Positions 23,586 to 30,350 are shown, counted from the stretch's first letter. The stretch: DNA of 64,000 nt from Aurantimicrobium minutum (GCF_002355535.1 NZ_AP017457.1:1116001-1180000), one strand, 5' to 3'. Numbers and translations: made by a program. The notes: a model not told the origin generated them from the letters alone.

Positions 23586-24346
23586 TAGTCATCACCTCGA
23601 GCACAACGGTCACAAGGAAGTGGGTAGCCATAATGCTTGGAACACATCTGAGCCTCAAGTTGAGCCTTAGTAGGAGGCTGAGGAACGCCAGGAACAGTTC
23701 GCTGACCTGCAGGCGTCTTGATGTAGTCGCGACGCATCCACACCTTCCACGCTTTCTCCCAATCCAACTTGCGAGCATTAGCTCCACCAGCTGAATGCCA
23801 GTAGTCCATGAACTGTTCAGTCGCTGACTTGATGTCCATCCCTGGAACACTCCCCTGCGCCCATGCAGACATTTCTGGAGTAATTGAGAAATCTTCAGGG
23901 AGGCGTCGAGCACGTTTAGTGCTCTCAACACCTTTAGGTGTTGAGGGATGGGATGGGATGGGATGGGGAAGGCGAACTTCGTCCGAACTTCGGTCAATGT
24001 TCGCCCGAACATCTAGCGAACTAACACGCTTGTTTGCACGAACTCGAGCCATCCTGGAACGAGCAGCCTCACGCTCAGCCATCACAGATTCACGGGTTGG
24101 CTGATAGTCATGCCAGTCGTTGAACTCAAAGCCACCATCAACCTGATGCCATAAACCAGCATCAACAAGACGATGTGAAAGCTCACGGCCACCAAAAGCA
24201 TGAATGATGCCATCAGGAACATGCCCGTCAGTCAGCTGTTGAGCGCACCAAGACAAAGACCTGATCCATAAACCCATAGCTTCATTACCGGCCTGCATAA
24301 CCTTTGGGTGAAATGCCAGGTTGTCATCTACACGACCCCAAGCCAT
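23585..24346 (-). CDS. Phage replication initiator-like protein
   Basis: This 253-aa protein begins MAWGRVDDNLAFHPKVMQAGNEAMGL, the start pattern of replication organiser proteins (winged-helix N-domain). Then comes a basic stretch (REAARSRMARVRANKR), a Ser/Pro/His linker (about residues 125-140) and a helical C-domain with WEKAWKVWMRRDYI. A CxxC lies at the end (CDRCARG). The linker is encoded by a DNA stretch with hairpins and GGGAT repeats that may be the phage origin. It probably loads the host helicase. Confidence 0.7.
   Translation of the reverse strand: MAWGRVDDNLAFHPKVMQAGNEAMGLWIRSLSWCAQQLTDGHVPDGIIHAFGGRELSHRLVDAGLWHQVDGGFEFNDWHDYQPTRESVMAEREAARSRMARVRANKRVSSLDVRANIDRSSDEVRLPHPIPSHPSTPKGVESTKRARRLPEDFSITPEMSAWAQGSVPGMDIKSATEQFMDYWHSAGGANARKLDWEKAWKVWMRRDYIKTPAGQRTVPGVPQPPTKAQLEAQMCSKHYGYPLPCDRCARGDD
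23908..23969. repeat. Two hairpins and a GGGAT tandem repeat; candidate phage origin
   Basis: GAGCAC/GTGCTC (23908-23924) and CTCAACACC/GGTGTTGAG (23924-23945) form two adjacent perfect hairpins, followed on the plus strand by four GGGAT units and GGGG (23945-23968). The latter can form a four-layer G-quadruplex motif. All lie in the linker part of the replication gene, as the lambda origin lies in gene O. Confidence 0.5.
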
Positions 24347-24699
24347 TACTCGCTCACCTCCCGATAGTCACGACCATCGACAACGATGAAAGAGCCTTCA
24401 TCATTGAGCAGACGCCACTGGTCAAAGTGCTTGAAATGAACAGCTGTCCGGTATGGGTCCTCCCACTGCTGCAACTTCACTCCGAGGAGGCGTGCACGTT
24501 CCATGAGGTTGTCCTCAAACTGGCCATTGCACGTGTAGCAGGCAGTCAAGAAGTTAGCGAGGTGGTCACGCAGTTTAGATCCACCTGCCTGGCGGTTCTT
24601 GCGGTGGTGAACTGTCAGTCCGGATGTTGTTCCGCACCAAACACACTGCTCACCATCACGCTCAAAAGTCATGCGCTTTTGTTTCATCGAGACAGCCAT
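24346..24699 (-). CDS. HNH endonuclease (early region)
   Basis: This 117-aa protein has the HNH layout CVWCG, LTVHHRKNRQAGG, then LTACYTCNGQFED. The start at 24699 overlaps the upstream stop (TGATG). The C-terminal half is a separate helical part. It could help in recombination or be a homing-type nuclease; its place inside a coupled operon speaks for a normal phage function. Confidence 0.85.
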   Translation of the reverse strand: MAVSMKQKRMTFERDGEQCVWCGTTSGLTVHHRKNRQAGGSKLRDHLANFLTACYTCNGQFEDNLMERARLLGVKLQQWEDPYRTAVHFKHFDQWRLLNDEGSFIVVDGRDYREVSE

Positions 24700-25058
24700 C
24701 AGCTTTGCCCCCATTCCAAACGCATAATGGGAGAAAGAGAACGACCAATCTCAAGACGGTCACGCAAAGCCTTCAGCTTGTCCTTAGCCTCTTGCAAAGC
24801 AAGCTCTGCAGCTTTCCATTCAGCCTCAAGCTGTAACGTCTCCAGCTCGCACACAGCACGTCTGAGGTCAGCTGTCAATGGCTTACCGTCAGCGTCAGCT
24901 TTGTTGCTGAACATGGCAGTGTTGAAAGCACGCTTGTACTTCAAACGAGCCTCAACCTCAGCTTCACCGAGTGGACGCAAAGTCTCAGTCATGGTGTCAA
25001 TCTCTTTACCGATGTTGGCAAGTGTTGACAGGACAGATGCAGGAGTGAGCTGGCTCAT
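24699..25058 (-). CDS. Coiled-coil phage protein beside recombination genes
   Basis: This 119-aa protein is mostly helical: an N-terminal helix (SVLSTLANIGKEIDTMTETLRPL), then a long charged coiled coil (about residues 65-105). It lies directly after the Rad52-like annealase gene and is coupled to it by ATGA. Proteins of this size and position are common in actinophages, but no function is recognised. Confidence 0.55.
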   Translation of the reverse strand: MSQLTPASVLSTLANIGKEIDTMTETLRPLGEAEVEARLKYKRAFNTAMFSNKADADGKPLTADLRRAVCELETLQLEAEWKAAELALQEAKDKLKALRDRLEIGRSLSPIMRLEWGQS

Positions 25059-25624
25059 GCGTCACGCTCAATCTCGTCATTACCGAGGGCAACCTGCTGT
25101 TCAATGCCTTCCTGGACGTCAGCAGGAGCAACTTCAGTACCGACCAGTGTGGCTTTCACAAGTGCAGTCAGCTGACCCTTGTTGTACAGGCTCAAACCAA
25201 ACTGGTCACCCAAAGCAATCGCTGCACGCTTGATGCTGAGCGAGATTGCAGACTTGTAAGCCAAATCGTGGCCACCAGCCCGAGTCTGATTCTGAGCATC
25301 ACCAGTAGATCCGTTCTCAATCACACAAACGGGCTGACCTACCTCGTTACGGATGCTCAAACGAACCAAAGCTCTGTAACAGACATCCCAGCGACCAGTC
25401 AGCTCACCAGAGTCCTTGATTCGAGGCTCTTCAAAGACAAGCTCCACTTTGACAACTTCAATATCGAAGTTTCCAAACCCAAACATGCGACTGAAATGAG
25501 CCATGATGTCCTGCTGAGAGACATGTGAATGTCCCTGAGCCTGCAAAACACGCTTTGGGTTGATTGGTTTGAGGAGCTGTTCAACTTGCTTGGGAGAAAA
25601 GACTCCACGGTCATCAGAAAACAT
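25055..25624 (-). CDS. Rad52/22-like single-strand annealing protein
   Basis: This 189-aa protein resembles the double-stranded-break repair annealases: VFSPKQVEQLLKPINPKRVLQ then VSQQDIMAHFSRMFGFGNFD, a beta region, and AGGHDLAYKSAISLSIKRAAIALGDQFG, the conserved helix of the Rad52/22 family. It would anneal complementary ssDNA together with the YqaJ exonuclease encoded just upstream, with which it overlaps by 11 nt. Confidence 0.82.
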   Translation of the reverse strand: MFSDDRGVFSPKQVEQLLKPINPKRVLQAQGHSHVSQQDIMAHFSRMFGFGNFDIEVVKVELVFEEPRIKDSGELTGRWDVCYRALVRLSIRNEVGQPVCVIENGSTGDAQNQTRAGGHDLAYKSAISLSIKRAAIALGDQFGLSLYNKGQLTALVKATLVGTEVAPADVQEGIEQQVALGNDEIERDA

Positions 25625-26531
25625 CGTTTCCCTCTTCCTTTGGTGCGGTTATACGAAGAAACGGCTTAGCCTGGGAAACCTTCACAAACTGTTTGAAAAG
25701 GTCAGGCTGTGCAGCCTTGAAACTTGCTGAGTCAAAACGCTCTGCAGGTTTCGGAGTAGACAGGGAGACACGTCCAAAAGGTGTGTCAATGGCAAACGAG
25801 TCACGTTCACCAATACGCAGACGGATAGCGTCCTCAACAAAAGCAAGCTCATTTCCTAGCTCGTTGATGCGAGACTTCAAACGAACATGCTCACGAACGA
25901 GTTCTGCATAGTCGTCAGGGTCGTCTAGGTAGCCAGTAGGAGCATCAAGTGCAGCCAAGAACTCGTCAGCAATAGCCACCAACTCATTGATTCGAGCCTG
26001 GTCACGCTTGATCCATTCCTTCTGTGCAGGCTTAGGCACAAAATCTTCATGCTGTTCCCACACGTAAAGGCATTCCATGCAGTCATCACCGACGACATAC
26101 ATTTGGAACTGCATCTGGTCGTAATAACCATTTGCGATGAACCCTGCAGAACCTGGAGCAAGCTCACCTTTGCCCGTCTTGATCTCACCAACGAGGACGA
26201 TGCCATCAGAGAGATACAGAGCATCTGGAGTAGCTAGGTGACGCTTGTTCTCCTGTGCATGATACAAAACATCTGAGCCGAAGAATCCTTCAGGCTTGAG
26301 CATTGTTTCGACCAGGATAGGTTCACGCTCCAGACCCCATTCGGTGTACTTGTTTCCGAAGAAGTCACGCTTACCGGTGCGCTTTGACTCAATGAGCTTG
26401 TCGCGAACTGATGTGCCACCTTTTGCGAGGTCACGGACCTCGGTAGCAGTCACACCTGTGCGACGGGCCTCAAGCCATGATGACTCGTCGACGTTCTTAT
26501 CTGCGATTGCACGCTCATAGATGGTGCTCAT
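25614..26531 (-). CDS. YqaJ-like (lambda Exo-type) exonuclease
   Basis: This 305-aa protein has the YqaJ recombinase pattern: WLEARRTGVTATEV near the start, TEWGLEREP (Glu for metal), HLATPDAL (catalytic Asp), and VGEIKTGKGE with the E-x-K nuclease motif (about residue 117), then YYDQMQFQMYV. The C-terminal part is a helical extension. It would degrade one strand to feed the annealase. Start ATG overlaps the RusA stop (ATGA). Confidence 0.88.
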   Translation of the reverse strand: MSTIYERAIADKNVDESSWLEARRTGVTATEVRDLAKGGTSVRDKLIESKRTGKRDFFGNKYTEWGLEREPILVETMLKPEGFFGSDVLYHAQENKRHLATPDALYLSDGIVLVGEIKTGKGELAPGSAGFIANGYYDQMQFQMYVVGDDCMECLYVWEQHEDFVPKPAQKEWIKRDQARINELVAIADEFLAALDAPTGYLDDPDDYAELVREHVRLKSRINELGNELAFVEDAIRLRIGERDSFAIDTPFGRVSLSTPKPAERFDSASFKAAQPDLFKQFVKVSQAKPFLRITAPKEEGNDVF

Positions 26532-26881
26532 GCTTGTTCCTCAATCTCTAAGTGCATGAAAGCGACAGCGTCAGGGTCATAAACAATGACCGGCATGACC
26601 TTGTGCATCAGCTGTGGAGTGTCATCGGGGACAACTCCTGCATCAACAAGGCCGTCACACATTGCTTTGAGTGTTGGAACAAGGTTGTCTGCATCCCTGC
26701 GACGCTTATCGTTCACAACCCATGTCAAAGACACAGTGCATGCCTTCATGGCTGGAATGCCTTCAGCTTTGAATGCTGTGCGCTCACGAACCTCTTTAGT
26801 TAGTGCTGCACGTTGACGCCAATGGATCCGTTGGTTGGATGTCAGAGGTGGGCGTTCGTAGTCGAACTCGAGGCGATACAT
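26528..26881 (-). CDS. RusA-like Holliday junction resolvase
   Basis: This 117-aa protein has the RusA signature RRRDADNLVPTLKAMCDGLVD then GVVPDD, with the conserved Asp residues. The start at 26881 (MYRLEFDYERPP) is chosen because its ATG overlaps the stop of the small membrane gene upstream (TAATG) and the length fits the family; a longer frame is not needed. It would cut branched DNA before packaging. Confidence 0.88.
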   Translation of the reverse strand: MYRLEFDYERPPLTSNQRIHWRQRAALTKEVRERTAFKAEGIPAMKACTVSLTWVVNDKRRRDADNLVPTLKAMCDGLVDAGVVPDDTPQLMHKVMPVIVYDPDAVAFMHLEIEEQA

Positions 26882-27018
26882 TATGCGCGACCTCGCAGAA
26901 TCTTGACTGCTGAGAACGCCATGACAAGTGCACCCAAGAGAGTTGCCCCGTTGTTTACTCCGAGGAATACTGCTGGGACGCATGCCAGGACAAAACCTGC
27001 AATGAATGTGAGGCTCAT
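26881..27018 (-). CDS. 45-aa small membrane protein
   Basis: The frame encodes two hydrophobic stretches (residues 3-19, 24-37) and a basic end (KILRGRA). It is coupled on both sides (ATGA upstream, TAATG downstream). No family is recognised. Confidence 0.55.
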   Translation of the reverse strand: MSLTFIAGFVLACVPAVFLGVNNGATLLGALVMAFSAVKILRGRA

Positions 27019-27251
27019 TTCTGGCCTCCCCAAACAAGCTGAGTTGCCTTGAATGAAACTCGCTTGAGAAGTGGAAGCTTCTCGACATGCTCTGCAGACT
27101 TGCTCCAGCCGAGGTAGAACCCCTTCATGTAGGAGTCGTACTTTTCACGTTCAGCCTGAACTAGCAGCTCAATCTTCTGCTCTTCAAGCTTGGAGTCCAG
27201 CAGTGCCATGAAGTCACGGTCACGTTTTTGTTGTGCGGTTAGTTTTGCCAT
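27015..27251 (-). CDS. Small charged phage protein
   Basis: This 78-aa protein begins MAKLTAQQKRDRDFMALLDSK and is helical and highly charged. The start at 27251 overlaps the stop of the 33-aa gene (TAATG), so a longer frame is not used. Function unknown. Confidence 0.55.
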   Translation of the reverse strand: MAKLTAQQKRDRDFMALLDSKLEEQKIELLVQAEREKYDSYMKGFYLGWSKSAEHVEKLPLLKRVSFKATQLVWGGQK

Positions 27252-27352
27252 TAGAGAGTCACCACCAAAGCGAGGATTGTAAGAAAGAGGACGAGTACTG
27301 CGACGACACCACAGCCGATTGCGAGGCCGTTGTCGTCCTTGTAGTCGTTCAT
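27251..27352 (-). CDS. 33-aa membrane micro-protein
   Basis: The frame encodes a charged start (MNDYKDDNG) and a single membrane helix to the end. It is coupled to both neighbours by 4-nt and 1-nt overlaps. Such one-helix micro-proteins may act in host membrane changes; no evidence beyond sequence. Confidence 0.45.
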   Translation of the reverse strand: MNDYKDDNGLAIGCGVVAVLVLFLTILALVVTL

Positions 27353-27639
27353 GCGAGGTCCCAAACTGCGAGAACGTGGTGACGGCTTGAGGGACGCTCT
27401 GAAGGCTTGTAGCCAACACGCTTGAGATTGAAACGCTTAGCAGCGTGCAAGATCACTGCACCGATTGCGTTCCCGTGGTGAGGAGGAGTGGACAAGTTAG
27501 CCCAAACATCATCAGAAGTGAATGGTCCCTTGTTTGCAAGAGTCTCAATCACTTGATATGCCTCTTCTTTCCATGAATCATCAGCCTTTTGGAGGACTAA
27601 TGCGATACCCTCGTCACGAAGGGTTTTTCCGTTCTGCAT
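27349..27639 (-). CDS. Early phage protein, possible winged helix
   Basis: This 96-aa protein begins MQNGKTLRDEGIALVLQ and has WKEEAYQVIETLANKGPFTSDDVWANL, then PPHHGNAIGAVILHAAKRFNLKRVGY. The pattern is shared by a family of small phage and mobile-element proteins that I know only as hypothetical; a winged-helix fold is likely. It is the first gene of the coupled early operon. Confidence 0.6.
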   Translation of the reverse strand: MQNGKTLRDEGIALVLQKADDSWKEEAYQVIETLANKGPFTSDDVWANLSTPPHHGNAIGAVILHAAKRFNLKRVGYKPSERPSSRHHVLAVWDLA

Positions 27640-27656
27640 GGTTTTCCTTTCAACTT

Positions 27657-27678
27657 CCCTCCAGTTCCAGCTGGAGGG
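27657..27678 (+). terminator. Plus-strand terminator in front of the early operon
   Basis: CCCTCCAG/CTGGAGGG with a 6-nt loop is followed by TTTTTCTTT on the plus strand only. No rightward gene ends here, so it may stop antisense transcripts; as a hairpin in the leftward leader it may also affect early mRNA. Confidence 0.55.
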
Positions 27679-27699
27679 TTTTTCTTTGTGCGGTTTAGG

Positions 27700-27747
27700 A
27701 CCAGGGCCGGTGGAGGCACTCGGGGGAGAATGAGGACCGACCCTGGT
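27700..27747. other. Hairpin behind the Xis-like gene
   Basis: ACCAGGGCCGGT faces ACCGACCCTGGT with one mismatch across 24 nt. The left arm repeats the CCAGGGCCGGT of the hairpin behind the major tail gene (10333-10343). It may be a weak terminator between the regulatory genes and the early operon. Confidence 0.4.
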
Positions 27748-27750
27748 GGC

Positions 27751-27948
27751 TTAGTTCTTCGACCCGTATGTTCGTGAGTCGATGAATGCTTGAAGGTCGT
27801 CTGCTCGGACTCGCTGTTTTGCGCGAGTGGAGCCAAGTTCTACGACGCGGATTTGGCCTGAGTTGATTAGCTCGTACATGAATGTGCGACCGATGCCCAG
27901 GACTTCAGCTGCTTTAGCTACTGGGTAAAGACGAACTGCCTCGTTCAT
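27751..27948 (-). CDS. Excisionase-like helix-turn-helix protein
   Basis: This 65-aa protein has the MerR/Xis-type HTH pattern LYPVAKAAEVLGIGRTFMYE then LINSGQIRVVELG, RVRADDLQAFIDS. Such small proteins bend att DNA during excision or act as regulators. It is coupled to the Cro-like gene by ATGA. Its distance from the att sites (2.4 kb) leaves its role open. Confidence 0.75.
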   Translation of the reverse strand: MNEAVRLYPVAKAAEVLGIGRTFMYELINSGQIRVVELGSTRAKQRVRADDLQAFIDSRTYGSKN

Positions 27949-28175
27949 GCGTTTACCTCCAGAGTGACTAGATCAGCGACTGAGGTTTCGAGAGCGTTAG
28001 CGACGCTGTACAGCTCTTCCAAGGTGAAAGAGGTGCGTCCCTGCACGCGACGGTTGAGTGTTGCCAGAGGGATGCTTGTCTGCTCTGCCAGCCACCGTTG
28101 TGAAAGTCCCTGGTCGTTGAGATGGGTCAGGATTCGCTGTGCGACCTGGCCTGATTTATTCCCGTTCTGTTCCAT
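27945..28175 (-). CDS. Cro-like XRE-family regulator
   Basis: This 76-aa protein has the Cro/CI HTH: QRILTHLNDQGLSQRWLAEQ then TSIPLATLNRRVQGRTSF, and TLEELYSVANAL. It lies first on the leftward side of the divergent control region, where lytic regulators sit. The start at 28175 lies inside the perfect palindrome 28168-28183; an ATG three codons upstream is also possible. No SD is visible. Confidence 0.75.
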   Translation of the reverse strand: MEQNGNKSGQVAQRILTHLNDQGLSQRWLAEQTSIPLATLNRRVQGRTSFTLEELYSVANALETSVADLVTLEVNA

Positions 28176-28183
28176 ATGGAACA
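28168..28183. promoter_or_regulatory. Perfect 16-bp palindrome at the Cro-like start codon
   Basis: TGTTCCATATGGAACA is a perfect palindrome covering the start codon region of the Cro-like gene. It could be its own operator or an RNA hairpin that controls translation. TACTAA just upstream on the minus strand may be the -10 element. Confidence 0.5.
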
Positions 28184-28228
28184 CTTTAGTAGGAAACTCA
28201 CAGCTTCTTGCACATCGCTTGTTTCGGC

Positions 28229-28246
28229 GTGTCGCCTATGAGACAC
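28229..28246. promoter_or_regulatory. Putative repressor operator, copy 1
   Basis: GTGTCGCCTATGAGACAC, with GTGTC/GACAC arms, lies in the divergent regulator region only 7 bp before the repressor ATG. GACACT (28242-28247) could be the repressor -10 with TTGTTT 17 bp upstream; a start near 28254 would give a leaderless mRNA. The second copy is at 19688-19705. Confidence 0.6.
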
Positions 28247-28253
28247 TAAAGGT

Positions 28254-28619
28254 ATGCCAACAGGTAGCAAGCCGGAACCAAGCAGCTTCACAAAGGCGAT
28301 AGCAGTCCGCATCAACAAAGAGAAAACAGACCGAAAGATGACCAACATGGCCCTCTCAAAAGAGTCTGGAATCTCTCGTCCCCTCCTTGTAAACATGCTT
28401 CAGGGGACCAAACATTGGGACATTGACCAGCTCGATGCAGTGTGCGACGTCCTCAAGCTCAACATCGTGGAAGTAGTCTCGACAGCTGACAAAGAAACTA
28501 GGTATCTGAATGTCAGTCCCCTCCGGCAAAATCAAAACCTCGAGGCAATCGACCTCGACCAATACGAGAAAGCAGCAGACCACAACAACCACGATTCGGG
28601 GGAACCAGAAATACCATGA
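28254..28619 (+). CDS. XRE-family phage repressor
   Basis: This 121-aa protein has an HTH from about residue 12 to 75 (KMTNMALSKESGISRPLLVN then MLQGTKHWDIDQLDAVCDVL) and a polar acidic tail. It stands divergent to the Cro-like gene and is coupled by ATGA to an ImmA-type peptidase, the layout of ICEBs1-like repressor-antirepressor modules. There is no RecA-cleavage domain, so induction probably goes through the peptidase. No SD precedes the ATG; see the operator entry. Confidence 0.8.
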   Translation: MPTGSKPEPSSFTKAIAVRINKEKTDRKMTNMALSKESGISRPLLVNMLQGTKHWDIDQLDAVCDVLKLNIVEVVSTADKETRYLNVSPLRQNQNLEAIDLDQYEKAADHNNHDSGEPEIP

Positions 28620-28981
28620 CCAAACCTGGGGGATACAATCCGTTCGAGCACGCTGAACGGTTGGGGATACAAATCGTTTACAGGAGGCTAACTACGTCAA
28701 ATGGCCTGTGGGTCCCAGACCTTCACGCCATCTTCTTACAGCCACGCATGAGAGCCGTCCACGAACGCTCAGTCCTCGCCCACGAACTTGGACATGCATG
28801 CCTAGGCCACAGACACTCCACCCCCAAACTTGAACGGCAAGCCGACCACTTCGCAGCACGCCACCTCATAGACCCACAACACCTCGACTACGTCCGCAGG
28901 ACCAGCTCAGACCCAAACGTGTGGGCAAACGAAGTCGGAGTGACACTCAACCTCCTCGAAGTATTCCTCAAATCCGCATAA
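28616..28981 (+). CDS. ImmA/IrrE-type metallopeptidase
   Basis: This 121-aa protein has the zinc peptidase motif LAHELGHACLGH (HELGH, about residues 57-61) and the later ERQADHFAA glutamate region. Such proteins cut phage-type repressors after DNA damage or stress. Placement directly after the repressor, with 4-nt overlap, supports this role for the neighbour. The integrase starts 9 nt after its stop. Confidence 0.87.
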   Translation: MTKPGGYNPFEHAERLGIQIVYRRLTTSNGLWVPDLHAIFLQPRMRAVHERSVLAHELGHACLGHRHSTPKLERQADHFAARHLIDPQHLDYVRRTSSDPNVWANEVGVTLNLLEVFLKSA

Positions 28982-28990
28982 GGAAACCCA

Positions 28991-30145
28991 ATGGCCAGAG
29001 CATCAAAAGGTGAAGGCTCCATCGTCCGCGATGGCGACGGCTGGCGTGCCCGAGTAACAGTCGACGGCAAACGCAAATCTGTCCGCGCCAGCACAAAAGC
29101 TGAAGCAGCACAAAAGCGCAGAGAGCTACTCCAGCGACGCGACGCCGGAACCCTCACATCAGGTTCATCACCAACATTCGAAGCCTGGTCAACACACTGG
29201 CTAGAAGCCATCGCAGAACTAGCACCAATGACACACCAGGGATACCGGTGGTACCTGAACCACTACATCAACCCAGTCATCGGATCAATAACTCTGGAAA
29301 AGCTCAAGCCAGAACACCTGGAAAAGCTCTACAACTCCATGCGAGACGGCACACACCAGAAACTCAAGAAGCCAGTCAGCCCAGCGACAGTCAGACAAGC
29401 TCACTCCATCATTCGACGAGCACTGAAAATCGCTACCCAGCGAGGCCACGCAGGACGAAATGTTGCACTTCTGGTCAGCATCCCAGCAGTACCAAAAGCA
29501 CAAACAGAAGCACTCTCAATCGCTGACGCCCAAGCCATCCTCGCAGCTGCAGAAAACTCCCCCTACAGAGCACGATGGGTCATCGCACTTCTGCTCGGAC
29601 TACGACCAGGAGAAGCACTCGGACTCACCTGGGACAACATCGACCTCGAGGCCGGTGAACTCCACGTTCGCCACCAGCTACAACACATCGCAGGACGCGG
29701 CCTAATCCTCAAAGACGCACCCAAGACAGATGCAGGTCACCGAACTGTGAAAATGCCTCAATTCCTCACACAGCTCCTTGTAGAGCATCGCGCACAACAG
29801 CTCCGCATCCGCGCTGAAGAAGGTGACGACTGGGTTGGATGGCAATACAACGGCAAACCAATTCCACTCGTATTCACACAACGCAACGGCATGCCAATCT
29901 CCACACGCCTCGACGATGACCACTGGCGCGAACTCGTATCACAAGCCGGACTGCCACACACCCGTCGATACACAGCACGCCACACAGCTGCCACCATCAT
30001 GCTCGACCAGATTGGGGACGTTGCAGTCGTCGCTGCAACTCTCGGACACTCAGATCCATCGTTCACATATCGGGTGTACGTACACGCTCTGGAAGAAAAG
30101 AAAGTCACCCTGGCTGAACGCCTCAACGCCTTCGCTCCGAAGTAG
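28991..30145 (+). CDS. int: Tyrosine integrase
   Basis: This 384-aa recombinase integrates the phage at tRNA-Lys. The N-terminal part (GSIVRDGDGWRARVTVDGKR) is an AP2-like arm-binding domain, then a SAM-like core-binding domain (about residues 60-140). The catalytic domain shows Arg in LLLGLRPGEAL, a box II reading YTARHT, GHSDPS, and nucleophile Tyr in RVYVHAL. The first His of the usual HxxR is a Tyr here. AAGGAAA precedes the ATG. The gene is followed by the right arm repeats and attR. Confidence 0.93.
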   Translation: MARASKGEGSIVRDGDGWRARVTVDGKRKSVRASTKAEAAQKRRELLQRRDAGTLTSGSSPTFEAWSTHWLEAIAELAPMTHQGYRWYLNHYINPVIGSITLEKLKPEHLEKLYNSMRDGTHQKLKKPVSPATVRQAHSIIRRALKIATQRGHAGRNVALLVSIPAVPKAQTEALSIADAQAILAAAENSPYRARWVIALLLGLRPGEALGLTWDNIDLEAGELHVRHQLQHIAGRGLILKDAPKTDAGHRTVKMPQFLTQLLVEHRAQQLRIRAEEGDDWVGWQYNGKPIPLVFTQRNGMPISTRLDDDHWRELVSQAGLPHTRRYTARHTAATIMLDQIGDVAVVAATLGHSDPSFTYRVYVHALEEKKVTLAERLNAFAPK

Positions 30146-30149
30146 TCTC

Positions 30150-30172
30150 TGGGACCCTATGTGGGACCCTAT
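30150..30172 (+). repeat. Putative integrase arm-type sites, right arm
   Basis: TGGGACCCTAT occurs at 30150-30160 and 30162-30172, with the same sequence and 12-bp period as the left arm sites. They start 5 bp after the integrase stop codon. Confidence 0.7.
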
Positions 30173-30275
30173 GAGCCGAATATCAGCGGATTTCAGCGAA
30201 CAGTCAAAAAATAAATATGGCCCCTGAACAGGGAAAATATACGCAGGCGAACACTAGCGAAAACATTGAAACTAC

Positions 30276-30319
30276 ACTTTTAATCCGAGGGTCGTGGGTT
30301 CGATCCCCACGGGGCCTAC
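30276..30319 (+). repeat. attR core (displaced 3' end of host tRNA-Lys)
   Basis: Exact copy of 989-1032. It lacks the 5' half of the tRNA and is not a functional gene. After the repeat the host sequence continues AGCTG, so the original host gene did not encode CCA. Confidence 0.95.
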
Positions 30320-30324
30320 AGCTG

Positions 30325-30350
30325 AATCCCTCACCAAACGGTGAGGGATT
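30325..30350 (+). terminator. Original host terminator of tRNA-Lys
   Basis: A perfect 11-bp stem (AATCCCTCACC/GGTGAGGGATT) with loop AAAC, followed by CTTTG, lies 5 bp after the displaced tRNA end. Confidence 0.8.

Larger units (their letters stand above)
989..30319. mobile_element. Complete siphovirus-type prophage integrated in tRNA-Lys
   Basis: The element spans 29.3 kb between exact 44-bp direct repeats at 989-1032 and 30276-30319. It has integrase, Xis-like and Cro-like genes, repressor, ImmA peptidase, replication and recombination genes, terminase, portal, scaffold, capsid, neck genes, tail tube, frameshifted tail chaperones, tape measure, distal tail and receptor-binding proteins, endolysin and holins. 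No obvious frameshift or deletion is seen in a core gene, so it may be inducible. Structural and early genes run leftward; only the lysogeny operon and the two genes next to attL run rightward. Confidence 0.95.

Noticed and set aside
24304-25233. 309-codon plus-strand frame
   Set aside because: It runs antisense across the HNH and coiled-coil genes, with no RBS or family pattern.
30276-30319. Second tRNA-Lys gene
   Set aside because: Only the 3' half is present; it is the attR repeat and lacks acceptor 5' strand and D arm.
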